From assembly GCF_021532625.1 (NCBI RefSeq), contig NZ_JAKGAR010000002.1:186001-250000 (forward strand): a stretch of 64,000 nt of DNA, read 5' to 3'. Both the position numbers and the translations under genes were made by a program. Below the pieces are notes generated by a model, which saw only the letters and a list, made by a program, of their open reading frames with translations, was not told the origin of the DNA and ran no database searches. The DNA comes from Octadecabacter algicola. Its GTDB lineage: Bacteria > Pseudomonadota > Alphaproteobacteria > Rhodobacterales > Rhodobacteraceae. Shown piece after piece: positions 34,381-42,936 of this stretch (position 1 is the first letter of the stretch; each line of letters starts with the position of its first letter).

Positions 34381-35457
34381 ATGGCCGATTTTGACGCGCA
34401 AATCCGTAAATCCCAATCCGAGGTTGCCGAAGCGCAATCCAAGATTTCAGAGCTAACGAGCCGGATTGAAACCGCACGTCAGAAGATGGCCGAGGGGACG
34501 GATATCGCTGTCGACATCGAGAATGCCTCGCTTGAGGACGTGCATGCACACACCGAACTGATGAACGCTAACATCGCTGAGCTGATAATGGGTCTAGACG
34601 ATGTGACTGCAGGGTTCCAACAGGACTTTGACGAGATGCGCAGCAAGACCGGCTGGGAAAGCTTTGTTGGGTTCTTTAGCGGGGCCAAGTCGGATTCCAT
34701 GCGCGAAGAACGTATGCGGTCTGCTTCAGTTGACGACAAATTGCAGGATTTGATTTCCAAATCCGACGTGATCACCAAGCTGCTGGAAAACCAGTTGCTG
34801 ATCCTTGAGGATCAGAAAGCCAAGGTCGAAGGAAACCTTGGCGGCACGTTGGAAGAACGCGAAGCCGTTGTTGGTGAACTAGAAGCGGTCCGTGCTGAAA
34901 TCTTAGCTGCTGATCCAAAGATCATCGCTCTGGAAAACAAGATCGCCGTGGAACAAGACGCCGCTGCGCGCACCAAGCTGGAAACAGAGTTGGCAGCTAT
35001 GAACACGGCCTATAACGAGGCGGTGCAGCAGGAACAGGTAAAACTGGCGAAGTCCCAAACGCTGGAGCGCTACATCGAAAAGGGCAAAACCTGGATCGAT
35101 TCATTGCAGAACCAAGCGGCGACGCAGATGGTGCTGATCAACAAACTGCAAACAGACACCAAGCAGCGTGTTGTTTTGTATGACGCCCTGACGAAATCTT
35201 TGAAAACAGCGCAGCAACAAGACGTAGCGCACCGCATCAACGAGATCGGTGTGAAGACGGACCAAGAAGCGCAGACAGCTATGGCTGCGATTGGGTCCGC
35301 CACCAACGCGCGTATGGCCGAAATGATGGAAGCCCACGAGGACCACATGGTGTTCGCGCGCGAAGTGCTGGAGCAAAAAGCCAAAGCGGATGACCGTTTT
35401 ATGCGCCGTTTTGCGAAGATCGTCGAGAAGCACGACAGCAATGAATATGGGGCTTGA
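34381..35457 (+). CDS. large coiled-coil protein, first gene of the AAA operon
   Basis: A 358-residue, highly charged, alpha-helical protein with no signal peptide. It has long heptad-like stretches at about residues 1-40 and 125-300, separated by a GWESFVGFFSGAK segment (about 97-109) that may be a hinge or membrane-contacting patch. It starts after GTGAGGACCAT, a good ribosome site. I do not recognise the family; the layout faintly recalls TelA-type proteins but this is not secure. It opens the operon that runs to a terminator at 42.9 kb. Confidence 0.75.
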   Translation: MADFDAQIRKSQSEVAEAQSKISELTSRIETARQKMAEGTDIAVDIENASLEDVHAHTELMNANIAELIMGLDDVTAGFQQDFDEMRSKTGWESFVGFFSGAKSDSMREERMRSASVDDKLQDLISKSDVITKLLENQLLILEDQKAKVEGNLGGTLEEREAVVGELEAVRAEILAADPKIIALENKIAVEQDAAARTKLETELAAMNTAYNEAVQQEQVKLAKSQTLERYIEKGKTWIDSLQNQAATQMVLINKLQTDTKQRVVLYDALTKSLKTAQQQDVAHRINEIGVKTDQEAQTAMAAIGSATNARMAEMMEAHEDHMVFAREVLEQKAKADDRFMRRFAKIVEKHDSNEYGA

Positions 35458-35468
35458 GCGCGTCTTCG

Positions 35469-35774
35469 ATGAATAGAAAACCTGCGCTTTTCCTACCACT
35501 TCTCGCTTTGTTCGGAGCCGCTGGCCCAATCGCATCTGAGGCCGACGACCTAGGGTGGTCTACAGTTGAGGGCACATCTGCTTTTCTGGCAGAAGGCGGG
35601 CAAGAACTTGTTTCGTCGGTGACTTATCAATTGTCGGCCAATCGGCAGGTCATCGTAACGTTTTGGAAAGTGCCAACAACGAATGGCGTTGATACGGTGT
35701 TTCGATGCTTTGATGTAGTCTCCGACGGCTTCGAGACCATTACCGCAGAGTGTCAGGTCCCTCAATATGACTGA
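35469..35774 (+). CDS. small predicted exported protein
   Basis: A protein of about 101 residues from the ATG at 35469, with a signal peptide (MNRKPALFLPLLALFGAAGPIAS). A TTG at 35454 overlapping the coiled-coil stop codon is an alternative start. The mature domain has two Cys residues (RCFDVV; AECQV) that may pair. No family recognised. The end overlaps the duplicated fragment below by eight bases. Confidence 0.65.
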   Translation: MNRKPALFLPLLALFGAAGPIASEADDLGWSTVEGTSAFLAEGGQELVSSVTYQLSANRQVIVTFWKVPTTNGVDTVFRCFDVVSDGFETITAECQVPQYD

Positions 35775-35907
35775 CACCGCTTACGACTATTTCCAGCTTG
35801 AAGACATCCGTGCCACGCGGCGGTATTTTGGCAAGCTTAGGAAGACCGTTGGTCATCTAACCCGTGGTGAGGTGGCGCATGATATCAAGAAAGGCCACTT
35901 TGAATGA
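35767..35907 (+). pseudogene. 46-codon duplicated N-terminal fragment of the downstream 373-residue gene
   Basis: This frame reads MTDTAYDYFQLEDIRATRRY..., and about 35 residues closely match the start of the protein at 36190 (MTSDTAYDHFQLEDTRVTRRY...). Roughly 25 of those 35 positions are identical, and the DNA also matches strongly. The similarity ends near residue 37; the last residues (AHDIKKGHFE) are unrelated. The offset between copies is 423 bases. It starts inside the preceding stop and overlaps the next start (ATGA), so it may be translated as a small peptide or be a relic. Confidence 0.75.
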
Positions 35908-36200
35908 GGTACACTGCTGATGATTACATCGCGATGCGGGCCAACGCAGAGCGGGGCAAATGGTGGACTGCGGCAATCCTGATTTTTGCGGCTATCGTGG
36001 CCGTGCACGTCTTATTGAATTACGTGACGACCTCTGACGCGCCAGCGCGTGATGGGGACACTGATGACTTGTTTGAGACCGTGCTTTTATACCTGCTCTC
36101 GATTGGGGCGGGTGTTTACTGCGTCGTCATGGGCTATCTCAAAAAGAAGTTTACCTTGATGGACGGCGGCGATGAGACTGGAGAATCCGGTGACTTCTGA
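35904..36200 (+). CDS. small membrane protein between the duplicated ends
   Basis: A 98-residue protein with two predicted membrane segments (about 21-41 and 62-80), a soluble charged N-terminus and an acidic C-terminus (DGGDETGESGDF). No family recognised. It lies between the partial copy and the full copy of the 373-residue gene, overlapping the former by four bases and the latter by eleven. It may have been captured by the duplication. Confidence 0.7.
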   Translation: MRYTADDYIAMRANAERGKWWTAAILIFAAIVAVHVLLNYVTTSDAPARDGDTDDLFETVLLYLLSIGAGVYCVVMGYLKKKFTLMDGGDETGESGDF

Positions 36201-37311
36201 CACTGCGTACGACCACTTTCAACTTGAAGACACCCGCGTCACGCGGCGCTATTTTGGCAAGTTCGAAAAGATTATCGGCCATTTAGGCCGCGTTGCAGCA
36301 ACACTTGAGGCGGAACGACGGTTGTCCAAGCGCGATGTTGAAGTGATGACGCGCTATATCATGGCGCTGAATTACACCTTCAAAGCGCTGGCGCATAAGT
36401 ACCATTTCAGCGGTCGCTTTGCGCATGCGGGAAAGCTAACGTTTGACCGCGTGGACAGCGGATTTCCCGTCTATTCCGAATTGCTGACCATGGCCAATGA
36501 TGCGGCGCAAGCCTCGCGGCATCTAGAAGGGATGCGTTCTGTTGAGGCGTTGAAACAGGATATGGTCCGCGTGATCCTGTCCGAACAGGCGATCCCCTCA
36601 AAATTGCAATATGCGCTGTCCCAGCGGCTGTATTATGAAGAACTGGCCAAGGGCGAGCTGTTCTGGGCCCGCAATGATCCAACAGCGATCTGGTTGGGTA
36701 ACAAGCAGCAAATGCGCCGTGATTTCATGGTGCATTGGGCGGTTTATGACAGCGTCAACAACTTGCCGACAATCTACATGATGGAGCTTGAGGATTCAGG
36801 ACGTGTTGGGCTGCCAAAGGATGATCGTCGCTGGCCCGAAGTGCAGGCGCATTTGATGGCACAGTCGTTGGGCGGGTTGAAATTGCTGACCATCGCCAAA
36901 GGGTTTGATGAAGACTTTGACGATCTACATCCTAAACGTCTGCGGCGGTTCCATGTGGGGCCGATGTATTCCAATGCGTTCACTCGTCAGGCTGGACCGT
37001 TGCGCGAAGTGCTTGAATTGGCGCGATCCCCCGTGGGGGAAGACTGGGCGCTGGTCTGGACGGAAGAAGAACTCGTGTCGAGCGAAACGCGCCGCGAGAA
37101 ATCCGGTTGGTTCGGCACGGTGGAACGCGAAACATTCGCGCTGGACCCGTTTGCAGGGCACGGCGCGGAAACCGGAGCCACCAAAGTCGAGCGCAGCATC
37201 ATCCTGCCCGAACGCCCCTATCAGGCACTGGAAGAACGCCGCCCTGCGGGGTTCGCGGATGTGCGTAAGTTTGTGGTGTCGCCCAAGGGGCGGGTCTTGA
37301 GTTATAAGTGA
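36190..37311 (+). CDS. conserved protein of unknown function in the AAA operon
   Basis: A 373-residue soluble protein. The GTG at 36190 is chosen because it gives MTSDTAYDHF, matching the duplicated fragment's start; an ATG at 36172 would add six residues. The first ~120 residues are mostly helical and basic. The second half has mixed strands and the motifs VHWAVYDSVNNLPTIYMMELED and HVGPMYSNAFTRQ. I do not recognise a domain. It overlaps both neighbours and is probably a partner of the AAA ATPase encoded downstream. Confidence 0.75.
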   Translation: MTSDTAYDHFQLEDTRVTRRYFGKFEKIIGHLGRVAATLEAERRLSKRDVEVMTRYIMALNYTFKALAHKYHFSGRFAHAGKLTFDRVDSGFPVYSELLTMANDAAQASRHLEGMRSVEALKQDMVRVILSEQAIPSKLQYALSQRLYYEELAKGELFWARNDPTAIWLGNKQQMRRDFMVHWAVYDSVNNLPTIYMMELEDSGRVGLPKDDRRWPEVQAHLMAQSLGGLKLLTIAKGFDEDFDDLHPKRLRRFHVGPMYSNAFTRQAGPLREVLELARSPVGEDWALVWTEEELVSSETRREKSGWFGTVERETFALDPFAGHGAETGATKVERSIILPERPYQALEERRPAGFADVRKFVVSPKGRVLSYK

Positions 37312-37694
37312 GAATGCTTTGCCTCATATCAATGCTATTGCTTTCAGCATGTGGATCGGTTCGCCCCTCGGCTGATCGATTGGCGGAGTTGGTGGAGTCA
37401 CGTCCAGAACTTGTGACCCCATCGGTTCTAAAGAACCGTGGGTTTTTCCGGATCAGCGGAATGATGGGACCACAATTGCAGTCGGGTGAGTGTTACGAAA
37501 AAACGGCTGTCGGTTTGCTTGGACTGGCGGCAGGGGTCGATATCGTGCGGGTCTGTTTTGATACAGATGGGCCGATCATCATCTCACGTCACACACATGG
37601 TTGCCCTTGGCACGAATTTTATCCCAACCGTGACGATGCTTGTTGGGAAGAACCAAATTTTAGCGAAGAGACACAGGTAAGGTTAAGTCGATGA
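37308..37694 (+). CDS. small lipoprotein in the AAA operon
   Basis: A 128-residue protein with a lipoprotein signal peptide, lipobox LLSAC (Cys15). The mature part contains four further Cys (GECYEK, VCFD, GCPW, ACWEE), compatible with two disulfides in the periplasm. The GTG at 37308 overlaps the preceding TGA; an ATG at 37314 is an alternative start. No family recognised. Confidence 0.7.
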   Translation: MRMLCLISMLLLSACGSVRPSADRLAELVESRPELVTPSVLKNRGFFRISGMMGPQLQSGECYEKTAVGLLGLAAGVDIVRVCFDTDGPIIISRHTHGCPWHEFYPNRDDACWEEPNFSEETQVRLSR

Positions 37695-39625
37695 GCCAGA
37701 CAAGTGACACAATGGAGCTGCGCGAAGAAGACATTCGCAAGCATTATGACGCGGCCACGGCCATGGTGCAGGGGTTTGATCACACACCTCGCATTGCGGA
37801 AACCAAAGAGGCTGCTCCGGTCGAGAAATCCAGCGGCATCGGTACGCGGCGACGGTTTCGCACGACGACACCGGGTTTGGTGACCCGTAGCACGGCCCGC
37901 ACCGAGGGCGTGCAGTTGTCTGGGCGGATCGAGAGCGCGGATGACGGGGACGGTTTAACGTCGCCCACACAGGCCAGCGTGTTGCATGGGCTGCGCCGCG
38001 CGTTGGCGATTGCTTTGGCGGTGGGTGAACAGTTTGGTGAACGCACAGGTCTGGCGGACTTGAAACGTGCCAATCTGGAAGGGTCTTTGCCGGCGGGCAA
38101 GAAGACCGAGTTCAGCGAATTGCTGACGGCCGAGGCGCTATCTGTTCTGTATGTTTTTGCCAATTCCACGTCGTTCCTGTTGTCGTCCCATGCCGGAGAA
38201 GAAAGCGTCGAAGTTGGCGAAGTCGAAGAGGTTTTGACCGACAATGCCACGCTCGCGCTGCATGGTGCGTTGTGGGAGCTGGATCAAGACATCGGATTGT
38301 TTGCGGGCGAAGAAGGCCGTCTTGTCCCGACGGTGCTTGCCTATGCTGAACAACTGATGGCCAAGATCGCGGCTCGGGCTAGCACGGCGGGCCGTCTGGC
38401 AAGCTTTGTTGATGCAAGTTGGAAGGTCGAAGCCGACGATCTGACGATCCGTGGCTTTAGCCCTGCACGGGCAGCCAAAGGGTCGACGCTCACGATGTCG
38501 TTCAAAAAACCTAACGAGGTCGTCGGCAACCACATCGCCAAGTATCAAGCCATGAAGTTGGCCAAGATGGTTATGGCCTATGACTTTGAGCGCAAGCTCA
38601 ACCCGTTTGCCGAACTCGGTGGGTTTATCTTTACGTTCATGGGGGATGGCGCGCCGGGGACGGGGAAGACCACGTTGATCCAGATGATGGCAGGGTTGAT
38701 TTCGGAGTACTGCAAGATTGCCGACTATCCGTTCCGATATCAGAACCTGAGCACCGACAATATCGACAGCTATCAGGGTAAATCGGGCCAGAATGCAAAG
38801 GCATTTATCAACAATGTGATTGACCCGAATGTCATTGGTTTTGGCACGATTGATGATATCGATCAGTTGGCGGGTAAACGCGGGGATCGTCAGTCTTCGG
38901 CGGGGCAGTTGGAAATTACCGCTGTGCTGATGGAAAGCTTTGCAGGTGCCAACACGGTTGTGCGCGGCAACTGCACCTTCGGGATGTTTTCCAACTACCC
39001 CGAGAACGTGGATGATGCGCTGCGCCAGCGGGCGGGCGCGCGGTTCTTGGTGGATGGTCCGCAAACGCGGGAGGATTACGTCGATATCCTTTATCTGCTT
39101 ATGGGGAAAAACCATGACATCCCCGTCGGTGACCATGAGGTGTTCAGCGCCCAAGAGATCAAGAAAGCTGTTGCTGCGTCCTTTGAGGGGCACTCCAAAC
39201 CTCACGAACCCGGTTTGCTGAACGTGTTTGATCGGGTGTCTTCTGAAATTGGCGAGTTGGATACCATCAACAAACTCGGGACGTACCTTAAGGGTATTCA
39301 AGAGGCGGATAACCGTTTCACGGGCCGTGCGATTAAGAACATCACGGACGCCGTTAAGGTGCGCGCGATGGACTTTGAATTGCCGGATGAGTGGATGGAA
39401 AACCCAGAACTGTTCCTGACCAAGGACTACGACACCAAGCTGGCGATGATCAACGATATGCGTCAGCCGATCACCGTTGAAATGGTCATCCAAGAAATCA
39501 ACCGCTACGCGGACTCAGAATTCCGCTATGCCGATAAATCCGACGAGGTGGCGATCGATAACATGGTGCGGGATTTTGAACGCTCCGAAGAAGCCAAAAG
39601 GCGGTATATGGAGAGCAAGGGGTGA
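37691..39625 (+). CDS. large AAA family ATPase of unknown role
   Basis: A 644-residue protein. The N-terminal ~300 residues are helical and contain no named domain. The AAA core begins near residue 308. Motifs are Walker A GAPGTGKTT (about 320-328), Walker B FGTIDDID (about 394), sensor-like GMFSNYPENVDDALRQ and an Arg-rich RQRAGARF that may hold the arginine finger. The C-terminal ~120 residues are helical. It is preceded and followed by four-base overlaps. I recall similar ATPases next to DUF6638 proteins in Rhodobacteraceae, but no function is known to me. Confidence 0.85.
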   Translation: MSQTSDTMELREEDIRKHYDAATAMVQGFDHTPRIAETKEAAPVEKSSGIGTRRRFRTTTPGLVTRSTARTEGVQLSGRIESADDGDGLTSPTQASVLHGLRRALAIALAVGEQFGERTGLADLKRANLEGSLPAGKKTEFSELLTAEALSVLYVFANSTSFLLSSHAGEESVEVGEVEEVLTDNATLALHGALWELDQDIGLFAGEEGRLVPTVLAYAEQLMAKIAARASTAGRLASFVDASWKVEADDLTIRGFSPARAAKGSTLTMSFKKPNEVVGNHIAKYQAMKLAKMVMAYDFERKLNPFAELGGFIFTFMGDGAPGTGKTTLIQMMAGLISEYCKIADYPFRYQNLSTDNIDSYQGKSGQNAKAFINNVIDPNVIGFGTIDDIDQLAGKRGDRQSSAGQLEITAVLMESFAGANTVVRGNCTFGMFSNYPENVDDALRQRAGARFLVDGPQTREDYVDILYLLMGKNHDIPVGDHEVFSAQEIKKAVAASFEGHSKPHEPGLLNVFDRVSSEIGELDTINKLGTYLKGIQEADNRFTGRAIKNITDAVKVRAMDFELPDEWMENPELFLTKDYDTKLAMINDMRQPITVEMVIQEINRYADSEFRYADKSDEVAIDNMVRDFERSEEAKRRYMESKG

Positions 39626-39966
39626 GCGACGCCTTTTCATCAGGGCTGCTGCTCCCCGCGATCTGTTTGGCCGCTTTGGGCTGGACGGTGCCGCGGATGC
39701 TGGCGCTGTGGTGGCCTGAAGGGGTGAAATGGCTGATGTTTTTGGCGCTGGTCAGCACGCTTGTCATGGCTTTGGCTGGGGCCGTGGTTTTTGTGGTGAT
39801 CTATGCGGCGCAAGGCGTCAGTTTGGCTGACCTGTGGGCGACGGGCGGGTTGTCCGTCACGATCCACTTTATGAAGCTGAGCATCGTATCCGCGCTGTTG
39901 TGGGGGCCGTTGATGATTTTGTCTTTGGCAGGTGTGCCGAAGAATTGGGTGAAGGAGGTTTGGTGA
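39622..39966 (+). CDS. small multi-pass membrane protein
   Basis: A 114-residue protein with three or four hydrophobic segments (about 7-25, 33-62, 78-105). The GTG start overlaps the AAA stop (GTGA). No family recognised. It ends at the point where the operon's tight overlaps stop and the inserted GIY-YIG gene begins. Confidence 0.7.
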   Translation: MSDAFSSGLLLPAICLAALGWTVPRMLALWWPEGVKWLMFLALVSTLVMALAGAVVFVVIYAAQGVSLADLWATGGLSVTIHFMKLSIVSALLWGPLMILSLAGVPKNWVKEVW

Positions 39967-39995
39967 AATGATTTTTGTCTTGAAAGGGTCTGGCA

Positions 39996-40523
39996 ATGGC
40001 TGCGACTAGTCTAATCAAGCTCTATGGGGAGTTTTGGAATCCCGACATTATAGATTGGGGAGCAAGGGGGGCAGGAAACGCCGCTCAATTTCTGGGTGAA
40101 GTCAAAAAAGACAAAAAGAAATACAAAGCGAATTTCTTTGGCGCTCAGGGAATCTACATTCTGTTTGATAGCTTCAAGCCCGTTTACGTGGGTAAAGCGT
40201 TTTCGACTTCGATCGGCAAGAGAGTGAGAGACCACATGTCAGACCGACACGCAGGTCGGTGGGACATGTTTTCGTGGTATAGCACCTGCACTTTTAAGAT
40301 TACCGATTCAACTTTGAGGAACGCTGGAACCAGACAGCTGAGGCCGGAGACCGTCGTAAATACGTTAGAAGCGCTTGCGATCTTAATTGCCGACCCTGCT
40401 CTAAATCGGAAACGCGAGAGCCTCCCCAATGCGATGGAAGTTTTTCAACAAGACAACCCGAATCCAGTTACTGTCCGTCATTATCTCGAAACAATATTAA
40501 GCCGGCTTCCCGATGATGAGTGA
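39996..40523 (+). CDS. GIY-YIG nuclease family protein
   Basis: A 175-residue protein with the complete GIY-YIG catalytic set: G52-I-Y54, Y64-V-G66, basic R76/R78 with H80, E125 and N137. The N-terminal 50 residues have a helical KKDKKKYK stretch that could bind DNA. It is separated from its neighbours by 29 and 9 bases rather than overlapping, and its codons and base composition are visibly AT-richer than the rest of the operon. This suggests a later insertion. It is expected to nick or cut DNA; target unknown. Confidence 0.8.
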   Translation: MAATSLIKLYGEFWNPDIIDWGARGAGNAAQFLGEVKKDKKKYKANFFGAQGIYILFDSFKPVYVGKAFSTSIGKRVRDHMSDRHAGRWDMFSWYSTCTFKITDSTLRNAGTRQLRPETVVNTLEALAILIADPALNRKRESLPNAMEVFQQDNPNPVTVRHYLETILSRLPDDE

Positions 40524-40532
40524 AAAACAGCA

Positions 40533-41882
40533 ATGAAACGTCTAATCTTACGCGGTCTCATGTTCGGCAATCTGATCCCCGTGGTCAGCCCTATTCTGGT
40601 GGAGCGGTATAACCGCGCGTTGGAGCGCCTTACGGGGCAGCGGACCGCGCTCACTGATTTTCATGTCGATATTTCGGGGTATTCTCCCGAGATTGGTGAT
40701 GAGTTTGGCGATGAATTGTACCTCAACCATCACGGGGTGAACCGTCAGTTTATTCTACTAACGACCGACCAGAAGACCGCGCCGTTGCTGAATGCCAAAT
40801 TTTCAACCTCTCGCGGGATTTTGCGCCAGTTCATTGAGGCCAATGAGGCGCAGTTGTTTGCCCTGACTGCGCGCGATGCTGTCGCAGGGGAATTGGTAAA
40901 TTCGGTCTTTGCGCTGGATACGCCTGCGCGGCTGTTTGACATCGGCCATGTTGAGATTGAAGCCGATACGACTGATGGGGCGGTGGCGTCCGCGACCAAA
41001 TTGGGCGGGATGATTGACCGCTTTATGGGCGAGGAAGATGCGTGGTGTGATGACGTGCTGATTGGCGAGATGATCACGCTGGCAAAGGACACGGGCGACA
41101 TCACCCGCAACCCGTTGACGCTCAAAACGATGACCTTTGATCAGGACAATTTCTGGACCGCTCATTTGGGCGGGTTCTATCTGTTTCGCGATGTGGAAGA
41201 ACCTGCGGCGATTACCATGGGCGACAAGGAGAGCTTGGGTAAATTACCGATTGAGCATCTGTTGCAACGTGACGAACGTTCGGCGATTGCGCAGTTTTTG
41301 AAGGTGAATGATCTTGCCGAGCCGATCATCGAGGCGCGCGGCATCGATAGTGCTGCGATCCTGCGCCAGAAAATGGACTTTATTGTCGCCGATGTAGCTG
41401 CTGGTCTGGGCGAGGATCTGAGCCGTGCAACGCGGCGCGATCTGCGACGCTTGGGTCGGCAGTATCATGACAAACTGCCTGCCGCGTGGCGCGGTCTTGC
41501 GGACCTTGTGCGCTGGGCTGAAGATGGTGGACCTTGGCCCAAGATCGACAGCGAACACCCCGCATATTTTTACACGTTACGCGCCAAAGACCATAAAGAC
41601 GCGGATTTGGTGAACATGTTGTTGGCCGAACTGACCGAAATGGATGTGCGCCAACTGTTCATTTGCCACAAAGAAGCATTCTACCGAGCCTATATGGGCT
41701 GGCCGGACGAAAAGAAGGCTTATGTGGCGGAATTCCTTTCAAACGAGTATCAGGTGGATAAAGCGGGCACTCGTGATGCCCTGTTCGGCCATGAGGCGGC
41801 GATGGAAGAAGCTCCAGCAGCCCCCAAAAGGTCAACGTTGATCGATAGGGTCGGGCCTTGGGGCGCGGTAAGGAGGAGATGA
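40533..41882 (+). CDS. conserved protein, DUF6638-like
   Basis: A 449-residue soluble protein. The N-terminal block GLMFGNLIPVVSPILVERYN and ISGYSPEIGDEFGDELYLNH matches, from memory, DUF6638, found beside an AAA ATPase in Rhodobacteraceae. The C-terminus is basic and Pro/Ala-rich (APAAPKRS). Domain boundaries are unclear: residues 1-130 look alpha/beta, 200-400 mostly helical. It lies nine bases after the GIY-YIG gene and one base before the next small membrane gene. Confidence 0.6.
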   Translation: MKRLILRGLMFGNLIPVVSPILVERYNRALERLTGQRTALTDFHVDISGYSPEIGDEFGDELYLNHHGVNRQFILLTTDQKTAPLLNAKFSTSRGILRQFIEANEAQLFALTARDAVAGELVNSVFALDTPARLFDIGHVEIEADTTDGAVASATKLGGMIDRFMGEEDAWCDDVLIGEMITLAKDTGDITRNPLTLKTMTFDQDNFWTAHLGGFYLFRDVEEPAAITMGDKESLGKLPIEHLLQRDERSAIAQFLKVNDLAEPIIEARGIDSAAILRQKMDFIVADVAAGLGEDLSRATRRDLRRLGRQYHDKLPAAWRGLADLVRWAEDGGPWPKIDSEHPAYFYTLRAKDHKDADLVNMLLAELTEMDVRQLFICHKEAFYRAYMGWPDEKKAYVAEFLSNEYQVDKAGTRDALFGHEAAMEEAPAAPKRSTLIDRVGPWGAVRRR

Positions 41883-41883
41883 C

Positions 41884-42153
41884 ATGCAGTTCGTAAGATT
41901 GGTCGTATTCGGGTTCTTGCTGCTTGGCGTGGTTTATTTTGGCATTTCGCTTTACTCGCGATCCATTCGCAAGGAAAAGCTGGAAGATGACTGGGATGAG
42001 AATCCGCCTGAAAACGCTTCCGCTGAGACACGCGATGCCTTTATTGCAGAGGGCATGGCGAAATATGAAAGCGGGCTGCGCAAAAAGCTGATCTTGCTGG
42101 TCTTTGTCATCCCGCCGATTGTTGTCGGTACCATTATTTACTTTATCAACTGA
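41884..42153 (+). CDS. small membrane protein with two membrane segments
   Basis: An 89-residue protein with hydrophobic segments at about 4-24 and 69-88 flanking an acidic central loop of about 45 residues (WDENPPENASAETRD). No family recognised. It is one base after the DUF6638-like stop and ten before the DUF1523 gene, so it is in the same operon. Confidence 0.75.
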   Translation: MQFVRLVVFGFLLLGVVYFGISLYSRSIRKEKLEDDWDENPPENASAETRDAFIAEGMAKYESGLRKKLILLVFVIPPIVVGTIIYFIN

Positions 42154-42163
42154 GGCTGCTCAC

Positions 42164-42841
42164 ATGCGCAATATCAGACGTTTTCTTCGTATCGCCCTGT
42201 TCCTGCTTGTCGGGTTGTTCCTGCACTACGTGATGCCGCAACAAGACATCGCGCGGATCGTGAATGTGGACAGCCGGCTGCAAAGTGTTTCTGGCCTACA
42301 AAGCTGGTTTTATGCGCAAGAGGATGCTGGGACAGCCGAAAGCTCCGCTGGGCGCGATCTGCGTCTGATCTCGACCGAACGTAAGGCGACGTATTTGTTT
42401 GGACTGATCCGCGGCAACAACGAAACCATGGTCTATCGCAACGAGGATACGGGTTGGATCTATCCGCCGTATTTCAAGTTCGACAGCTCGGATTTGCATG
42501 CAGAGGCTGCGGCGGCTGTGTCATCGACAGAGCCTTATCAGTGGGTAGTCATCCGCCATTATGGCTGGCGTATTCGCTGGGCGACAATTTACCCGAATGC
42601 GGTTTCAATCCGCCCCGCCGAGAGCGAAGATTTCCGTCCATTCCCTTGGATTAACCTCATTATCTTTGCCGTGCTGATTGGTGGTCTTTTGTTTGTTCGC
42701 GCGGCGTGGGCTCAGTTCCGTGAACGCACGGTTGACCCATTGGCCGATAAGGTCGGGGATCAATATGACCATGTGAGTGCGGACTTGTCGGAACGTAAAG
42801 GTCGCATTTCCCGTTGGCTTGGAACTTGGCGCAAGAAGTAA
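42164..42841 (+). CDS. DUF1523 family protein
   Basis: A 225-residue protein with an N-terminal membrane segment (about 8-25), a periplasmic domain and a second membrane segment near 170-188. The motifs VYRNEDTGWIYPPYFKFD and QWVVIRHYGWRIRW match DUF1523. The ATG at 42164 replaces an in-frame ATG at 42104 that lies inside the previous gene. It is the last gene before the terminator, so it closes the operon. Function is unknown. Confidence 0.85.
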   Translation: MRNIRRFLRIALFLLVGLFLHYVMPQQDIARIVNVDSRLQSVSGLQSWFYAQEDAGTAESSAGRDLRLISTERKATYLFGLIRGNNETMVYRNEDTGWIYPPYFKFDSSDLHAEAAAAVSSTEPYQWVVIRHYGWRIRWATIYPNAVSIRPAESEDFRPFPWINLIIFAVLIGGLLFVRAAWAQFRERTVDPLADKVGDQYDHVSADLSERKGRISRWLGTWRKK

Positions 42842-42873
42842 CGATCTTACGATCGGGTCCTGCGGACGGCAGG

Positions 42874-42903
42874 AAGCGCCCCTTTCGGGGCGCTTTTCGT
42901 TTC
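42874..42903 (+). terminator. Rho-independent terminator at the end of the AAA operon
   Basis: AAGCGCCCC (42874-42882) and GGGGCGCTT (42887-42895) form a 9-base-pair stem with a 4-base loop, followed by TTCGTTT. It is 32 bases past the DUF1523 stop. Confidence 0.9.
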
Positions 42904-42936
42904 AAGTGCAGGTGCAAGGCCGATGTGCGTTAGATG

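Noticed and set aside
38138-39493. Long antisense frame of 451 codons opposite the AAA ATPase
   Set aside because: It mirrors the codon bias of a strongly conserved AAA protein and has no domain or ribosome site.
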